Assembly (NCBI GenBank): GCA_004335835.1
Contig: RWJK01001062.1
Span: forward strand, 1 to 64,000
Reading direction: 5' to 3'
Origin: Scenedesmus sp. ARA3
Lineage: Eukaryota > Chlorophyta > Chlorophyceae > Sphaeropleales > Scenedesmaceae
Length of the DNA stretch: 64,000 bases
How positions within the stretch are numbered: the stretch's first letter is position 1; each line of letters opens with the position of its first letter. Below the pieces are notes generated by a model that saw only the letters and a program-made list of their open reading frames with translations, searched no databases and was not told the DNA's origin. Below, piece by piece: positions 10,711 through 43,905 of the stretch. The position numbers and the translations under genes are program-made.

Positions 10711-12748
10711 CAAACACAACCATAAGGCAGCAGCACAAACATGCACACTAGCCCAATGATACAACTACCACATGCACGCGCATGCACACTGCAACACTGC
10801 AGCCGAAGTGTATCAACACCAGCATACAACCCACCTCCTCTGGCAACTGCAGCCCCGTTGACCGCCCGATCGCCTGGCTGGTCCAGTAGAACGATGCTGT
10901 CAGCCCCGCTTGCGCCGCCGGCAGCATCAGGAACAGCAGCGGCAGCGTATCCAGCACCACATGTGCTGCGAGCTGCTCCCGGTTCATGTTTGACAGCCAC
11001 GGGCGGGAGATGTCGATCTGGGCCCGCTTGAGTGCTGCTAAAGTAGGGTTCTCCTGCTGAGCTGGTGGGGTCCAGGAGAAGAGCTTGTAGGCTACTAGCG
11101 GTGCTGCTGCTGCTGCTCCGATGAGGCCTGCCTGCAGGCTGTTGAGCGACAGCGAGGCGCCGCCTGTGCAAACACAGAAGCAGTGTGGCAGGGTGCAAAA
11201 CACAGGCAAGCAGTGTGGCAGGCAAGCCAAGTGGGTGCGTTGAAATCTTGGGTGTCGCCACAAGCCAGGCACTAGCACAGCTAGAAGCACTACCAGCTGC
11301 AGCCTGGTTGCAGACGCTGCTCCAAGCACCAGCAGCTGCAGGCTGGATGTAGATGCTGCTCCAATATGTACCAAATGCGCGACCCATGAAATGCTTGATC
11401 GCCTGCTCTGTGTAGCCAACGCTACGCCTGACACGCTGTTGCCTGCCCAACATACACACCACCAGCTGCTGCTCTTCCCTCGACACCTCGTCTTATCAAG
11501 CGTCCTTCCTGCACGCCCTGCTGCTGGCACACAGACAATATTGCAAGGTCAACTCTGTCACAGCTGTTAACAGCTGCCAAACGCTGCTGCAAGTGTGCAT
11601 CTTTCAACACTTGGTACTCCTACAAGGCCTGGCTCGCTGCCTCACCTGCTGGGTCCTTCCCGCACAGCCAGCAGATGGCAGTTGATGCTGCCAGCACCAC
11701 CGCCCCCAGCAGGGCATTGACCTGCACAGCAGCAAGGCCCAGCACGGCACAAAGCATATGTCAGTTGGTGTGTGACGGGAGCCAGTGCTGAGAATGTGCA
11801 AGCACAGCAGAAACGCGGTGTTGTATGAGCTGCAGGCTGCACGCTGCACCAGGCTGTACCAGCAAGATGTAGACGTCTGCTGCTGAGCAAGGCGCAAGGT
11901 GTTGCAGTACCACGATACAGCAACATGCAGCGGCAACACGTGGCCCAGTTTCCCTGTTGCCCACCTGCAGCTTATGCCCTGGCTCCTCCTCAAGCAGCAG
12001 GTTGTAGTACAGCTCATCCTCGCCATCGCTGCAGCAGAGTACGAAGACAGCACGAAGACAATGAGCAAATGCAGCAGGCACAGCATGCAGGCGAAAGGCA
12101 GACCCGTTGTAGTGCAGCTGACACTCGCCATTGCTGCCATCACTGCAGGCAGTGTCAATACTGTGCAGGCTCATCATGCAGATGGGCAGATGATGCAGCA
12201 GGAACAGCATGCAGATGGCGAGGCGGTATGACCGTGCACGTGCACACTGCAGCCACTGGGTTGCAGTCAATGCGGTTGCACCTGGCAGCATGTGCTGCAG
12301 CATCATGCTTGCTGATACCACCCACACTCCGCAGGCGCTGATGCTGCCGCAGGCTGATGCTACTTTGCCGCTACTGCTGCTGCTGTGAACAAGGTTGGAG
12401 GCACCCAAGAGGTGGTGATGGCCAGATCTCTCAAGATGCACGCACAGACTGGGGTGCAGCACAACCGTTGGTGGAAGTAGCAGCAGCAGAACAGCTGCAT
12501 GGACATGCATGCTGCTGCAGTGGGTTGCCTGCTCTTAACCTCGTTGATCTCGTGCTCCCTATCAGCATGAGGTGTGCCGGATGCAGCACAGACACGCCCG
12601 GGTCACTCACCCCACTCCGCACAGCAGAGACTCCAGCCTGTATGCTGCATCGACAAAATGGTCACTCTCCCGCTCCTGGCAGCCCACAATCCCTTGGCTG
12701 CTAGATATGCTTGTTGCATGCTGCCCAGATGCCGAGAACAGCCGAGTT
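9357..12748 (-). CDS. Multi-pass membrane protein of unknown family, possibly plastid-targeted
   Basis: Six minus-strand exons join with matching phase: 12748-12611, 12028-11965, 11721-11646, 11163-10835, 10250-10129 and 9723-9357 (stop), at least 365 residues; the start exon upstream is not identified. The first exon is Ser/Ala-rich and could be part of a transit peptide. It leads into an acidic segment (GEDELYYNLLLEEEPGHK). Hydrophobic stretches follow: NALLGAVVLAASTAICWL, a second after SLNSLQAG, a third in HVVLDTLPLLFLMLPAAQAG, a fourth in VGFMIALFMTAAVTSAV and one or two in the last exon (LFVTLAMMDFLYLGGLWY). A conserved-looking soluble stretch ENPTLAALKRAQIDISRP lies between. The C-terminus is Gly/Arg-rich then poly-Ser. 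I do not recognise the family; a relative of plastid CPBP-type membrane proteins is a weak guess, as no glutamate protease motif is visible. Truncated copies of exon 10250-10129 lie on both sides, and the 10316-10459 gap falls in the intron before it. Confidence 0.7.
9871..10672 (-). repeat. Truncated copies of membrane-protein exon 10250-10129
   Basis: Copies of the 5' half (FMIALFMTAA) with an acceptor lie upstream on the minus strand at about 10552-10501 and 10672-10621, the latter diverged to FMIVLFLTAA. A copy of the 3' half (AVRSTELMA, NVVGDAVA) lies downstream at about 9953-9871. In that downstream copy the donor is destroyed: the base after GACAG that should start GT reads GA. Only the middle copy keeps both splice sites and the phase needed by its neighbours. 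Confidence 0.85.
10281..10494. repeat. Assembly gap inside a tandem repeat
   Basis: The run of N covers 10316-10459 (144 bases). The 35 bases just left of it (10281-10315) and the 35 bases just right (10460-10494) are identical and start GTGCCAACATCAGG. The gap therefore lies inside a tandem repeat in an intron of the membrane-protein gene, and its true length and copy number are unknown. Confidence 0.95.
10676..10709. repeat. CAG/CTG microsatellite at an exon-copy acceptor
   Basis: A pure GCA/CAG run. On the minus strand it reads as CTG units leading straight into the acceptor of the degenerate exon copy at 10672. Confidence 0.85.
12029..12150 (-). repeat. Degenerate copy of the exon encoding DGEDELYYN
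   Basis: Upstream (minus sense) of exon 12028-11965 a second acceptor-plus-exon-start occurs near 12150-12110, reading about SDGSNGECQLHYNG, against DGEDELYYN in the intact exon. It carries an in-frame insertion and substitutions and has no matching donor, so it is treated as an exon relic in the intron. Confidence 0.65.
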
Positions 12749-13928
12749 CTGTGGAGGTGATTAGAAGAGGCAGCTCGCTGCACTGGCACCACGGAGCGCA
12801 GTGACGAACTAAGCATGGCTGTTGCAGTTGTATGTGTCTGCAACATGTAGCGATTTGTTTGTCCACAAACAAGACTCAAGGGCGGCAAGTTCACCCGTGT
12901 CGATACCTCGAACAGCAACCGACTTCACATGCGTGCAGCTACTTACAGCACATTGCAAAGCATGATCGTGACGAATGCTGTTCTGCCTGGGTGGCACACC
13001 CACGCATGCCTCATTGCCAGCAAAGCCCTTGAGCGTTGAGACGTGAAAGCAGGCTTCGTGTCAGCCGTATGCGCTACGTAAAGCGATGCTGGAGCTTACC
13101 AAAATATCAAAGACGCCTTTTACCGGCTATTGGGGGCTCTGTGATGTTGCATACAGTTCTGCTGCATGCTGGGTCAGCATTCAATGCTGAGCAAGGTGAA
13201 AGGTGTGCGATTTTATCTGATCAGTGTGACAGCGGCATAAAAAAGGGCAGCGTATAGTTGAACTTGAATTATTCCATTAACCATTACTCAGTCTCTTTTG
13301 TTTTTGAGAGGCGCAGGCATGCTTGTCCCAACCAAGGTTAACATGGGGTGGGTGCCACCGTACTACTTTGTGCAACTGGGCAGGCTGCACAAGATGGACG
13401 CAGTGTCACATCTAACCGGCAGTTCGGATTGTAAATACGATAACGGGAAACTGTTTTTGCCTTCACAGAAAGGCAACAGCGCTGGGCGTAGGCACCTTCA
13501 CCTGTGCATGGCTTGCAGCTTGAGACAGCACATCAAACAGCAGACGAGCCGCAGCCAAAACGTGTCAAACACTCATACATGTAGGTTATTACGCACCCCA
13601 ACCTTAATGACCCTTCCTGCACGGGCCTGGTGCAAGGCACCAGGTGACTGTGACAACACAACCCTGGTGGCTCGTGTGTGCGTGACAGGTGTGCTACTAC
13701 TGATAATCAACTTAATTCTATGCTGTCACTGTTTGTAAGATTATTTAAACCTCGCTAGTAAGGTGGACAGGGAAGGGCATCATACGCTTGTGCGGGAGCT
13801 GAACGTATTGCAAGAGCCTGCAACAAAGAGCGTGGATCACGCTCAAACGTGTTTGCCATACCATCATGCTGATGTAATATTATTTGGCGTGAGCTGCCCA
13901 GCCTGGTAGCTGATCTACATCACTACCC
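12749..13928. other. Divergent intergenic region between two head-to-head genes
   Basis: The membrane-protein gene runs leftward from here and the PI4K-alpha gene rightward. The interval must contain the start exon of the former and perhaps both promoters. I see a short AT-richer stretch with CATAAAAAAGGG near 13237 but cannot call a TATA box with confidence. No other gene is recognised. Confidence 0.4.
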
Positions 13929-36482
<22,554 letters not shown>

Positions 36483-36496
36483 TGGGGGGCACAGGA

Positions 36497-37068
36497 TGAG
36501 CCTGTCATTGGCTCAAAAAAGGGCTGTGTTGACACGGGGGCATGCCCGTCGTGAGGTGGAGCAGAACGCCACACTGACCCAGGATGAAATCCCCTGTTTC
36601 AACGCGCTGCAGTGGCAGTTAGGGGCCCGATGGCAATGTTGCTACGAGTACATCCAGAGCCTGCAGAACAAGATCCCCTACTGAGGACTGCTGCTGTGTG
36701 CAGCTGTAGTAGGGGCGGCAGACTGCCGCCACTGCGCGGAGTATGTCGCTGCCTGCGCTCAGAGCCTGCAGGAAATGCTCCCCTGCTGATGCAGATCCTG
36801 CGCATAGCCGCTTCACGCGTGTGCCACACTGTTGACGCTGTGTGCACTGTGGCGCCGGTCTCACCAGCCAGTGGCGATCATTGCTATGGCTTCTTCGGTG
36901 CCGCGCAGTGGCTAAGCGGAGCAGAGCTGCTGTACGTGTAGTCAGGACTAGGGGCCGCTTGCCATAGTGCAGCTTGCCAGTGCGCTAGAGTCACTGGCCA
37001 AATCCAGTGGATGGCTGATGTAGTGGTTGCCCAATGAGCCTGTCACTGGCTCGAAAACGGGCTGTGTT
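36497..37068. repeat. Dispersed repeat, also present near 44034-44112
   Basis: A 33-36 base block beginning GAGCCTGTCA(T/C)TGGCTC occurs at 36497-36530 and 37036-37068. The segment before the second copy (36975-37036: GCCAGTGCGCTAGAG ... GTGGTTGCCCAATGA) is matched near 44034-44100, 7 kb away. No coding capacity is visible. It may be a fragment of an interspersed element. Confidence 0.7.
36643..36789 (+). repeat. Two downstream copies of the terminal PI4K exon including the stop
   Basis: YIQSLQNKIPY with stop, present at 36447-36482, is repeated exactly at about 36648-36683. A decayed third copy (SLQEMLPC, stop) ends near 36788. The second copy is in the 3' flank and has no acceptor. Confidence 0.92.
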
Positions 37069-37094
37069 CCCGTTCTGTAGCACACACATTGACC

Positions 37095-37225
37095 GGTAGT
37101 ATTCCAGCAACCTACTGGTCCCTGCTTGCTTGGCAAGCAGGGACCAGGGATTGAATCCTTGCGAAAGCAAAAAAAATCTGTTGGGTCGCTGGTCCAAGCT
37201 ATGCTTGGGTTGCTTGAATACTACC
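37095..37225. repeat. 131-base foldback with nested hairpins
   Basis: The outer arms 37095-37112 and 37208-37225 are complementary at 17 of 18 positions. Inside them lies a perfect 14-base stem (37116-37129 with 37133-37146) closed by a 3-base loop. A second weaker hairpin lies around 37188-37207. I see no clear target duplication. It could be a foldback element or a precursor of a small RNA. Confidence 0.8.
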
Positions 37226-38177
37226 AGGATGACACAGCTGCTGCTCAACAGTCTACCACCTCAATCTGAACCTGAGGTTATTTCCGCTACATGCACCGGT
37301 GTGTTTGTTGCCGGCCATTATCGTGTGAGGCATCGTTGTTCCAAAACATCTGCGTCGTTGCGCACCAAATGCAATCGGCTCATGCTGCTGCTCCTGCTGT
37401 GAATCATCGTGGTATCATGACCGTGAACTTCTGCCTCAAATTCGCTGTCGTGCCGTACCAGGATTATCACTCGGTTGCAGTGCTGACATTATCCCCTAAA
37501 ATATCCATCTTTGATTCTAGGCGTTATCATCATTCACAACTGTCGATGGCGTGCTTCCGTGACCTGTAATCACAACCATGAAAAGTGCTCCGTCTTTCGC
37601 CTGACGCGCCTGCATCCTTGTACCAGGGGAAGTGGTAGGGCACATCCGGCTCATACTGTATGAAAGCGACTGTTATCTTTGTTTTCAAAGATCCAAAAGG
37701 CCGTAATAGCGCGATGAACCTACGAGTCACTGGCGCTGGGATTATATGCCATCAGCGACGTGACCTTGATTGAACTGCACGAGGGCTCATTCGTTTGTAG
37801 AGATAGCACTTCTTTGTAATTTAACCAAGAGCTGCCGGCTTACGAAGGTGCGCCAACGGTGTTGAGTGTGAATCACTGCCGCAGCAGCTGTGCCGCAAGC
37901 ATTTAATCCAACGGCCTGCTTAACAGGCTGATCGTTGAACAGGAGGAGGCTCAGCACCCTGCCACTGCTTGGTGTGCGTGCAGCGCCTTGGCCCCATATA
38001 TACTGTGGCACCCGGCGCCTGCAGCAGCATTCGCTACTCAGGAGGCTAAACAACATACTTCTCTTTACTGATCTGATGACGTTTGCTCGCCGCTGCCTTC
38101 CCTGCCGCGTCCAGGCTCGACAGTGCTAATCACCAGCTGCACTCGTCACAGCAAAGCATCGCGCCGCGATATCAGCG

Positions 38178-39413
38178 ATGCACAGCAGAATAGAGGAGGG
38201 ACATAGCCCTCAGCTGTCTGCGAGCACGGCAGACAGGAAGGCTACCGCAGCAGCATGGCAACCCCGAAGCCTGCACGCTAAGCAGCACAGCCATGTTGGC
38301 TTCTTCCGGCAGCTGCATGCCAAGCAGGCGCCTCTCAAACATCAGAAACCTGCAGGAACAGTCAAACTGTTCAGGCAGCGGAAGGCACCATCTGCAGCCG
38401 CAGCTGCAGCCTCGCCAGCAGCACGCCCGCAGTCCCCGCAGCTGCTGCTACACCCCAGGCAGGAGCCTGCCAAGCTGCACATACACAGCAGTGCAGGAGC
38501 AGCAGGAGCTGCTGCTGCAATGCCACACGCTGCAGAGCTTGCAGCATGCCAGCAGTGGCGCAACGCACCAGTGATGCTAGCGCGACAAGCGGCGGCGGCG
38601 GCAGCAGCAGCAGCAGCAGCGGCACCTGCCCAAGACCCCTGGCCAGCTCCCCATCCCGCACTACACCTGCAGGCACGCAAGCTGCCCACTGACTTGATGC
38701 ACCACAAGCATGCGCAGCACCAGCAGCGGCAGCAGCAGCAGCAGCAGCTGGACAGGGAGCAGCAGGAGCTGCACCGGCAGCAGCTGCGGCAGAAGCTGCG
38801 GCAGCAGCGGCTCAGAGAGCAGCTGCAGCAGCAGCAGCGCAGAGAGCACGAGCTCCGCTCGCTGCTGCAGCTGCTGGAGAAGCCAGTTGCTAAGTCATCG
38901 GCCCCTGCAGCAGTTGCTAAGTCATCGGCCCCTGCAGCAGTTGCTAAGTCATCGGCCCCTGCGGCAGCGTGCAGCAGCGACGGCTCCGAAACCAGCAACG
39001 TCAGTAGCCAGCTTGCTGACGCTGTGCGCAACAGTGCGCTGTCGCCGGTGCTGCAAGCGCAGTGCGTGCAGCAGCCGACTGCGCAGCAGATGCAGGCAGC
39101 ATTGCTGCGGGTCTTGTGCCGCATCCAGCAGCAGCAGCAGCAGCACGCAGCACCTGTCAGCTCACCCACAGAAAGCTGCTGGTACACAAGCCCTGTGAAC
39201 ATGCAGTTTGGCCACTCAGCAGCAGCAGCAGCAGGCCATGCTAGCCCTCTGGCGCAAGCACTTGCTGCCACCACAGCCGCATCTACAGCAGCGGCAGGGT
39301 TTGTTGCAGCACCGCAGCCAGCAGCAGCCGTGTCGCTGCCTGCTGTTGGAGAAGAGTCATCCACTGGAAGGCTGCTGTCCCTCTTGGAGGTGATCAATGT
39401 CTTGGCTCGCTGA
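38178..39413 (+). CDS. Uncharacterised Gln/Ala/His-rich protein, 411 residues
   Basis: A single open frame from ATG to TGA. The first 80 residues are basic (LHAKQHSHVGFFRQLHAKQ), then come Ala/Pro-rich sequence, a Gln/Arg/Leu-rich probable coiled coil (about residues 175-235) and three exact 9-residue repeats of VAKSSAPAA (27-base DNA units, 38885-38965). Further Ala/Gln-rich sequence follows, ending SLLEVINVLAR. No domain is recognised. The opposite strand also has a 370-residue open frame, which weakens the call, but the plus frame has the more protein-like ends. The 3' end is tandemly copied downstream. Confidence 0.45.
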   Translation: MHSRIEEGHSPQLSASTADRKATAAAWQPRSLHAKQHSHVGFFRQLHAKQAPLKHQKPAGTVKLFRQRKAPSAAAAAASPAARPQSPQLLLHPRQEPAKLHIHSSAGAAGAAAAMPHAAELAACQQWRNAPVMLARQAAAAAAAAAAAAPAQDPWPAPHPALHLQARKLPTDLMHHKHAQHQQRQQQQQQLDREQQELHRQQLRQKLRQQRLREQLQQQQRREHELRSLLQLLEKPVAKSSAPAAVAKSSAPAAVAKSSAPAAACSSDGSETSNVSSQLADAVRNSALSPVLQAQCVQQPTAQQMQAALLRVLCRIQQQQQQHAAPVSSPTESCWYTSPVNMQFGHSAAAAAGHASPLAQALAATTAASTAAAGFVAAPQPAAAVSLPAVGEESSTGRLLSLLEVINVLAR

Positions 39414-39524
39414 CTCAGCAGCAGCAGCAGCAGCAGCAGCGGCAGCAGCAGCACTGCGGCAATGCAGCACCACAGGCGCCTGCTGTCCCAGTTAAGAGGT
39501 GATCAGCGTCCTGGCTCGCTGACT

Positions 39525-39559
<35 letters not shown>

Positions 39560-39660
39560 CTGCTGCAATGCAGCACCACAGGCGCCTGCTGTCCCTCTTG
39601 GCGGTGACCAGCGTCCTGGCTAGCTGACTCAGCAGCAGCAGCAGCAGCAGCAGCGCTGCA
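39380..39660 (+). repeat. Tandem copies of the 3' end of the Gln-rich gene with CAG runs
   Basis: The block GTGATCA(A/G)(T/C)GTC(T/C)TGGCTCGCTGACTCAG followed by a CAG run and CACCACAGGCGCCTGCTGTCCC occurs about three times (from 39390, 39499 and 39605), a unit of about 105-110 bases. The stop codon lies inside the unit, so the copies are outside the coding region. Confidence 0.88.
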
Positions 39661-40416
39661 AGGCGACTTGCATCACCACTGCTAGCAGCAAGGGTGTCAA
39701 TCCTGTGCTTAACATCCAGTTTTTTTTTATGGCGTGGTGCTTTTGACGATGGTGCAGTCTGTGCAATGACATGGCATGCAAGCTCTGATGGCATGCAAGC
39801 TCTACCATTGCAGCAGGTCCCGCACACCACTTGTAGGGTGACTGTTGTGCGCTTGCACACAATCGAGTGTGGTTCCGTAGTACGCATCTCTTCTGCTAAC
39901 ATGGTGGTCGCACTGTGTTTTCGCATGCATTCCGGGTAATGCTCAAAGCACCTAGCTGGTGGTGTTGGTGCAGGGTGGCAGGCAGGCAGCAGTGCTGCAG
40001 GCAGCGTCAATGCTGATGTGAACTGACTTCGCATGTCATTGAAGCGCGTTTGATAGTCTAAATGTGCCACTGCTCATGCTGGCAATCTAGCAGCTGCCTG
40101 CCTCGGCAGCAGCTGCTAATCACCACATGAGCATAGTGTTTTCCTCGTTGAATTGGACAGCTTGGCGTCAGCGTTACGTCAAGCTGCGAGCCGCACGCTG
40201 CATGCCGTGCTGGCGATTTGTGGGCACTATCTGTTGGCTACTGCTGAAGATAAGATGATACTTACAGCTCAGGATACTGGGATAGCGGTTGTGAACCATG
40301 GTGGAGAGTGCCTCCTTTTTACTTAACACGGGTGGAGCCCTGGTGGTCTTGGCAGCTGTTGTGCCGGTTGTTGCACAAACCGCCAAGGTGTAGGACTTCA
40401 TGTGTGCTGTCAACAT
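39492..40416 (-). CDS. Candidate two-exon gene of unknown function
   Basis: On the minus strand an ATG at 40416 opens MLTAHMKSYTLAVCATTG and reaches a strong donor (GTAAGTATC) after 40266. An acceptor before 40069 continues in the matching phase (AHLDYQTRFNDMRSQFTSALT ... CKRTTVTLQVVCGTCCNG ... RHKKKLDVKHRIDTLAASS) to a stop at 39492. Composition is more protein-like than most spurious frames here. However, the 3' end runs into the CTG-rich copies of the neighbouring gene, and I recognise no domain. It would be tail-to-tail with the Gln-rich gene. Confidence 0.33.
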
Positions 40417-40844
40417 ACGCAAGGCAAAGCTTGGACCAGGTTTGGTGGTTGTGCCGTAATTTCGCGCAACGTGCCAGGCGGGTGGAAGCTAGGAGGTGCT
40501 ATGGCGGAGGATGTTGCATCACCTGGTATCGGGGGTGTACCATATATGTGCTTGTGTCTGTGTGCTGGTCTCACAGCCGCCACAGCAGCCAAAATCGCTA
40601 TGTGCACACTGCGCATTTGCATCCGATGACTTCAAGCACAGAAGCGGCAGTTACGCCCTTCTGTGTTGGTGCTTGATCAAGTGGTGTTTCAAATCATGGT
40701 AAATGCGCTTTGCAGGCAGGCTGGCCGCGCATGCAGCAATGAAAGCGCGCCCGTTGCTTTGACTGCTGCTGTGCAGCGCCCGCCAGACGCATGTACCCAC
40801 GATTGGTTACGGCTTGGTGGCAATCAGGCTGCTAGAAGCAGCAG

Positions 40845-40845
<1 letters not shown>

Positions 40846-40882
<37 letters not shown>
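40846..40882 (+). repeat. CTG microsatellite
   Basis: About 12 perfect CTG units, not next to any exon I can define. Confidence 0.9.
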
Positions 40883-40884
<2 letters not shown>

Positions 40885-41289
40885 TCATTTCATTTAAAGG
40901 CAGCTAACTACGTGAGGCGATTTCGTTGATGTGCTGAGTCAGTGCGCACAGCCGCCACTTTGCTGCGCACCTGGCGGACATTTGTGTGCATTGCCTGCGG
41001 CTGATTGTGCAAATCTTATGCTGCAAGCGGTTCCTTACTCTGGTCGCAAACCACGTGTGCGTATCGTCGCTTGTACTGTGCTGTGTTCAGGCCGCAGCGG
41101 CGCATGCAGCGCGTATGCGCGCACCGCCGAGCGGTTGTGTGTGCATAATTCAGTGGCTGCGGGCCCTGGTGTGCATGCTCTTGCGGTTTGTGGGGCGTTT
41201 TGTGACCTTACTGCTGATCAACACAGAGTTGACCTTACTGCTGATCAACACAGAGTTGCAGCACTTTCGGCTGTTTAGGCTTCATACAT

Positions 41290-43905
41290 GCTTTGTGGGA
41301 GTCTCCTGTGGCGATTCTTCTGTGTGGCAAGTTTCCGGTGGTGAGTGGTTGCAGCTGCGGTTGCAACGCTTTGCGAGTGCCGCATGAATTGACCATAGCA
41401 TGCATCACGACCGGTTGTTACATTTCTATGTCATTACCATATCCATACTGTGTTATTAACATGTCAGTACATGCTACACACTCAGGCGCCTTGGCCTGGT
41501 GTGGCAGCTGCAGCCTCTGCATTGAGTGTAGCACTGAGGATGAAGCAGCAACCCCTGCAGCTCGAACTTCAAGTGATGTGGCATGGTTATGCAGTGTCTG
41601 ATACGGCATCAGCGGCTGACAGCATACCTTCCAGAGACTCAATGTGTGCCTGAAGCAAGCACACAACCCCAGGCATCCAAGGACCGCAGTGCGTACTCAC
41701 AACGCTTGGTGTGCTGTGCTCCTGAACAATTCTGAGCTTCGATACTTGCTCTTACATACAGTGATATGTATCGGCTGCAGTACCGGCCGTTCTGACGTGC
41801 TTCAGCTTGATATGGGCGACTGCTCCGTCTGTCCTAGGCTGTGCGGCATTGGCATGTTTTTGCCCTTCTGGATGCAGGATTGCGACTGGCAATTGTGTTT
41901 CTTTACAGGTGCAATGCTGCTTGTGTGCCTGAATCTCAGCCGAAGGGTGTGCTGCCAGTATCTATTTCAGGGTCGGGTTTGTGACAACGCTGTGCTGAGG
42001 TATCCATGCCTGTACTTGCAGTATCAGGGTGCAGTGTTGCTATGTGTCGTGCCATACGTGGTGCCATGTGCAGCGCGGCAAGCCTGCAGGAAATATCCTC
42101 TGTTGGATTTGCGGTTATGAATAGTGTATGGCGCGCACTTGGCTCTCTCTGCATGCATGCTGCTGCACAACTGTGCCATTTTCATCAGCAGCATTAGCTG
42201 GATTCTGTTGAACTGGTGCAGGATAGCTCGGGATCATGCCTTGTCACATATGGCTTACTGTTCCAACTGTCCTGCACTACGGCTAGGTTTGGGGCGTGTA
42301 CCTTACGGTGCAACGTCAGAGGTTACAAACAGCTGGCAGCAGTACGTTGGACGTCTAGATAGAGCATGTCAGCGCGCCACATGTAGTCTCCAACTGATGC
42401 TAGCATTGCGTGTGCACTGTTCACAGATGCATGCCATTGGTGCATGTGGCTACTATACGGTGCTCGCTGCGTTGTAATGGTGCAGTGTGCTGTTGGGTTA
42501 TGCGAGTTACAGGTGCAGGGCGAGGGGTGCAGACTACTTCAGTGCTGATGTGTTGTTTTATCCTGAATCTTTGACACTGGGTGAACCGTGCAGCAGCAAC
42601 TCTAGCTGTTGGCAGGGCTGAGCATACAGGCCAATGTACCACAAATGCATTGCATTGGCATATCTGTACATCATGCCAGCTGCTGACGCCTGGCTTTGCA
42701 GTCTGAAGGCAGCATTGAGATTTGGGATTTGAGCCCCAATCACGTATCCGTTAGACGCCTCCCACTGAGTTTAGAAGGCGCTTGGCCTGCTCAGTTTCTC
42801 GATGTTACTCCCAAAGTTTCTGCCTTGAGAATGTGCAGCTGTGCATGGCCTGTCGGGTCCCTTTGCTGCCATGCATTGCACACTGCAGCAAGTTGCTGCT
42901 GATGTTGTAATGTCATGTGCGGCATGGCTGATGAATCTGTTGACTTCTGAGCTCTTTTAAGTGCTTTGTTTCTTGGTGTCTCTTTGAATTCTGGAGCTGT
43001 CTCCTGCTGCACGCGCGCAAGCTTTCCTGCTGCACTTTGCTGGCGATTGCATCACTGGTGACAGTTTCTGCTCAGTGCTGTTCAGGCGGATTTGTTAGCT
43101 GCAGCAGGACGTTGGCTGCCTCTTCTCCCAGTTTCGGTCTTGACTCTCATCCCTTGTGTGCAGATGCTTCGGCTGCATCTGCACCCGTGCCTGGCGTTTT
43201 CTAGGATGTGTGCCAGCTGCTTTGATTCATGTCATCTTATGCACAGATCGCCTAGGAGTGTCTTTTACTTTACTGTACTGAGCATTGCAGGTGATGGATT
43301 GCAGCCGCCACTGATGATGCGTGCACCGGCTGCTACATAAATTCCTCTTAGCTAATTACCAGGCTGTCTGAGCAGCCCGCATGTCTAGCAATCAGTGGTC
43401 CTCATTTCGCGTCTTTTCTGATCCTTTTGCTTCATAGGACGCTTAGCAGGCTGAGCAGTCTGGCTGGCTGCAGGAACGTGCAGGAACTGTCCTGCAAGCA
43501 GGTGCGTCATTGATATCAAAGCGTCGACTGTGCCTGCCAGACTAGCAGCATGCAGCAGTGATGCCACATGAGTGTGTTTGCCATCACTCTGCATGCAGAC
43601 TCCAGCGGGCAGTGGATCTGCCCGGTTTTGAATTACTGTGTTCCAGTTAAGGCGGCTGCATTGGCCTTGGTTTTTAGCCATACACACTACGCGCGTCAGC
43701 GTAGGTTTCAGTCTGTCCCTGTACCATGGCGCAGTGTACAGCAGTGCAAGGATACAGCGCTGCATGCATTGCGTCTTTTTGTTTTTTGCATCGCTCAACC
43801 TGTTGGATCTCTTTTTAGGAGTGCAGGCAATCTCTGCACATGCGCATGATGTTCGCGACAAGTACTTTAAATTGTGCCAGATGTTGGAAGATGCAGCAGG
43901 TGTGA
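41290..43905 (+). other. Possible gene with WD-repeat-like exons, structure unresolved
   Basis: Several short segments between plausible splice sites read like protein: near 42702 SEGSIEIWDLSPNHVSVRRL after a TTTGCAG acceptor, where GSIEIWDL is typical of a WD40 blade; near 41300 CGDSSVWQVSGG before GTGAGT; near 43441 TLSRLSSLAGCRNVQELSCK before CAG|GTGCG; and near 43820 QAISAHAHDVRDKYFKLCQM after TTTTAG. I could not join them in phase, and a minus-strand frame (stop near 43385, reading LLAGQFLHVPAAS) overlaps one of them. It may be a diverged gene or a pseudogene. Confidence 0.25.

Larger units (their letters stand above)
36483..38177. other. Intergenic region with dispersed repeats and a foldback structure
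   Basis: After the PI4K stop and its copies I recognise no gene. The interval holds a repeat shared with 44 kb, a long hairpin at 37095-37225 and short unremarkable frames. Confidence 0.5.

Noticed and set aside
38342..39454. A 370-residue minus-strand open frame opposite the Gln-rich protein
   Set aside because: Composition is Cys/Ser/Leu/Ala repeats produced by antisense CAG triplets, with no recognisable segment.
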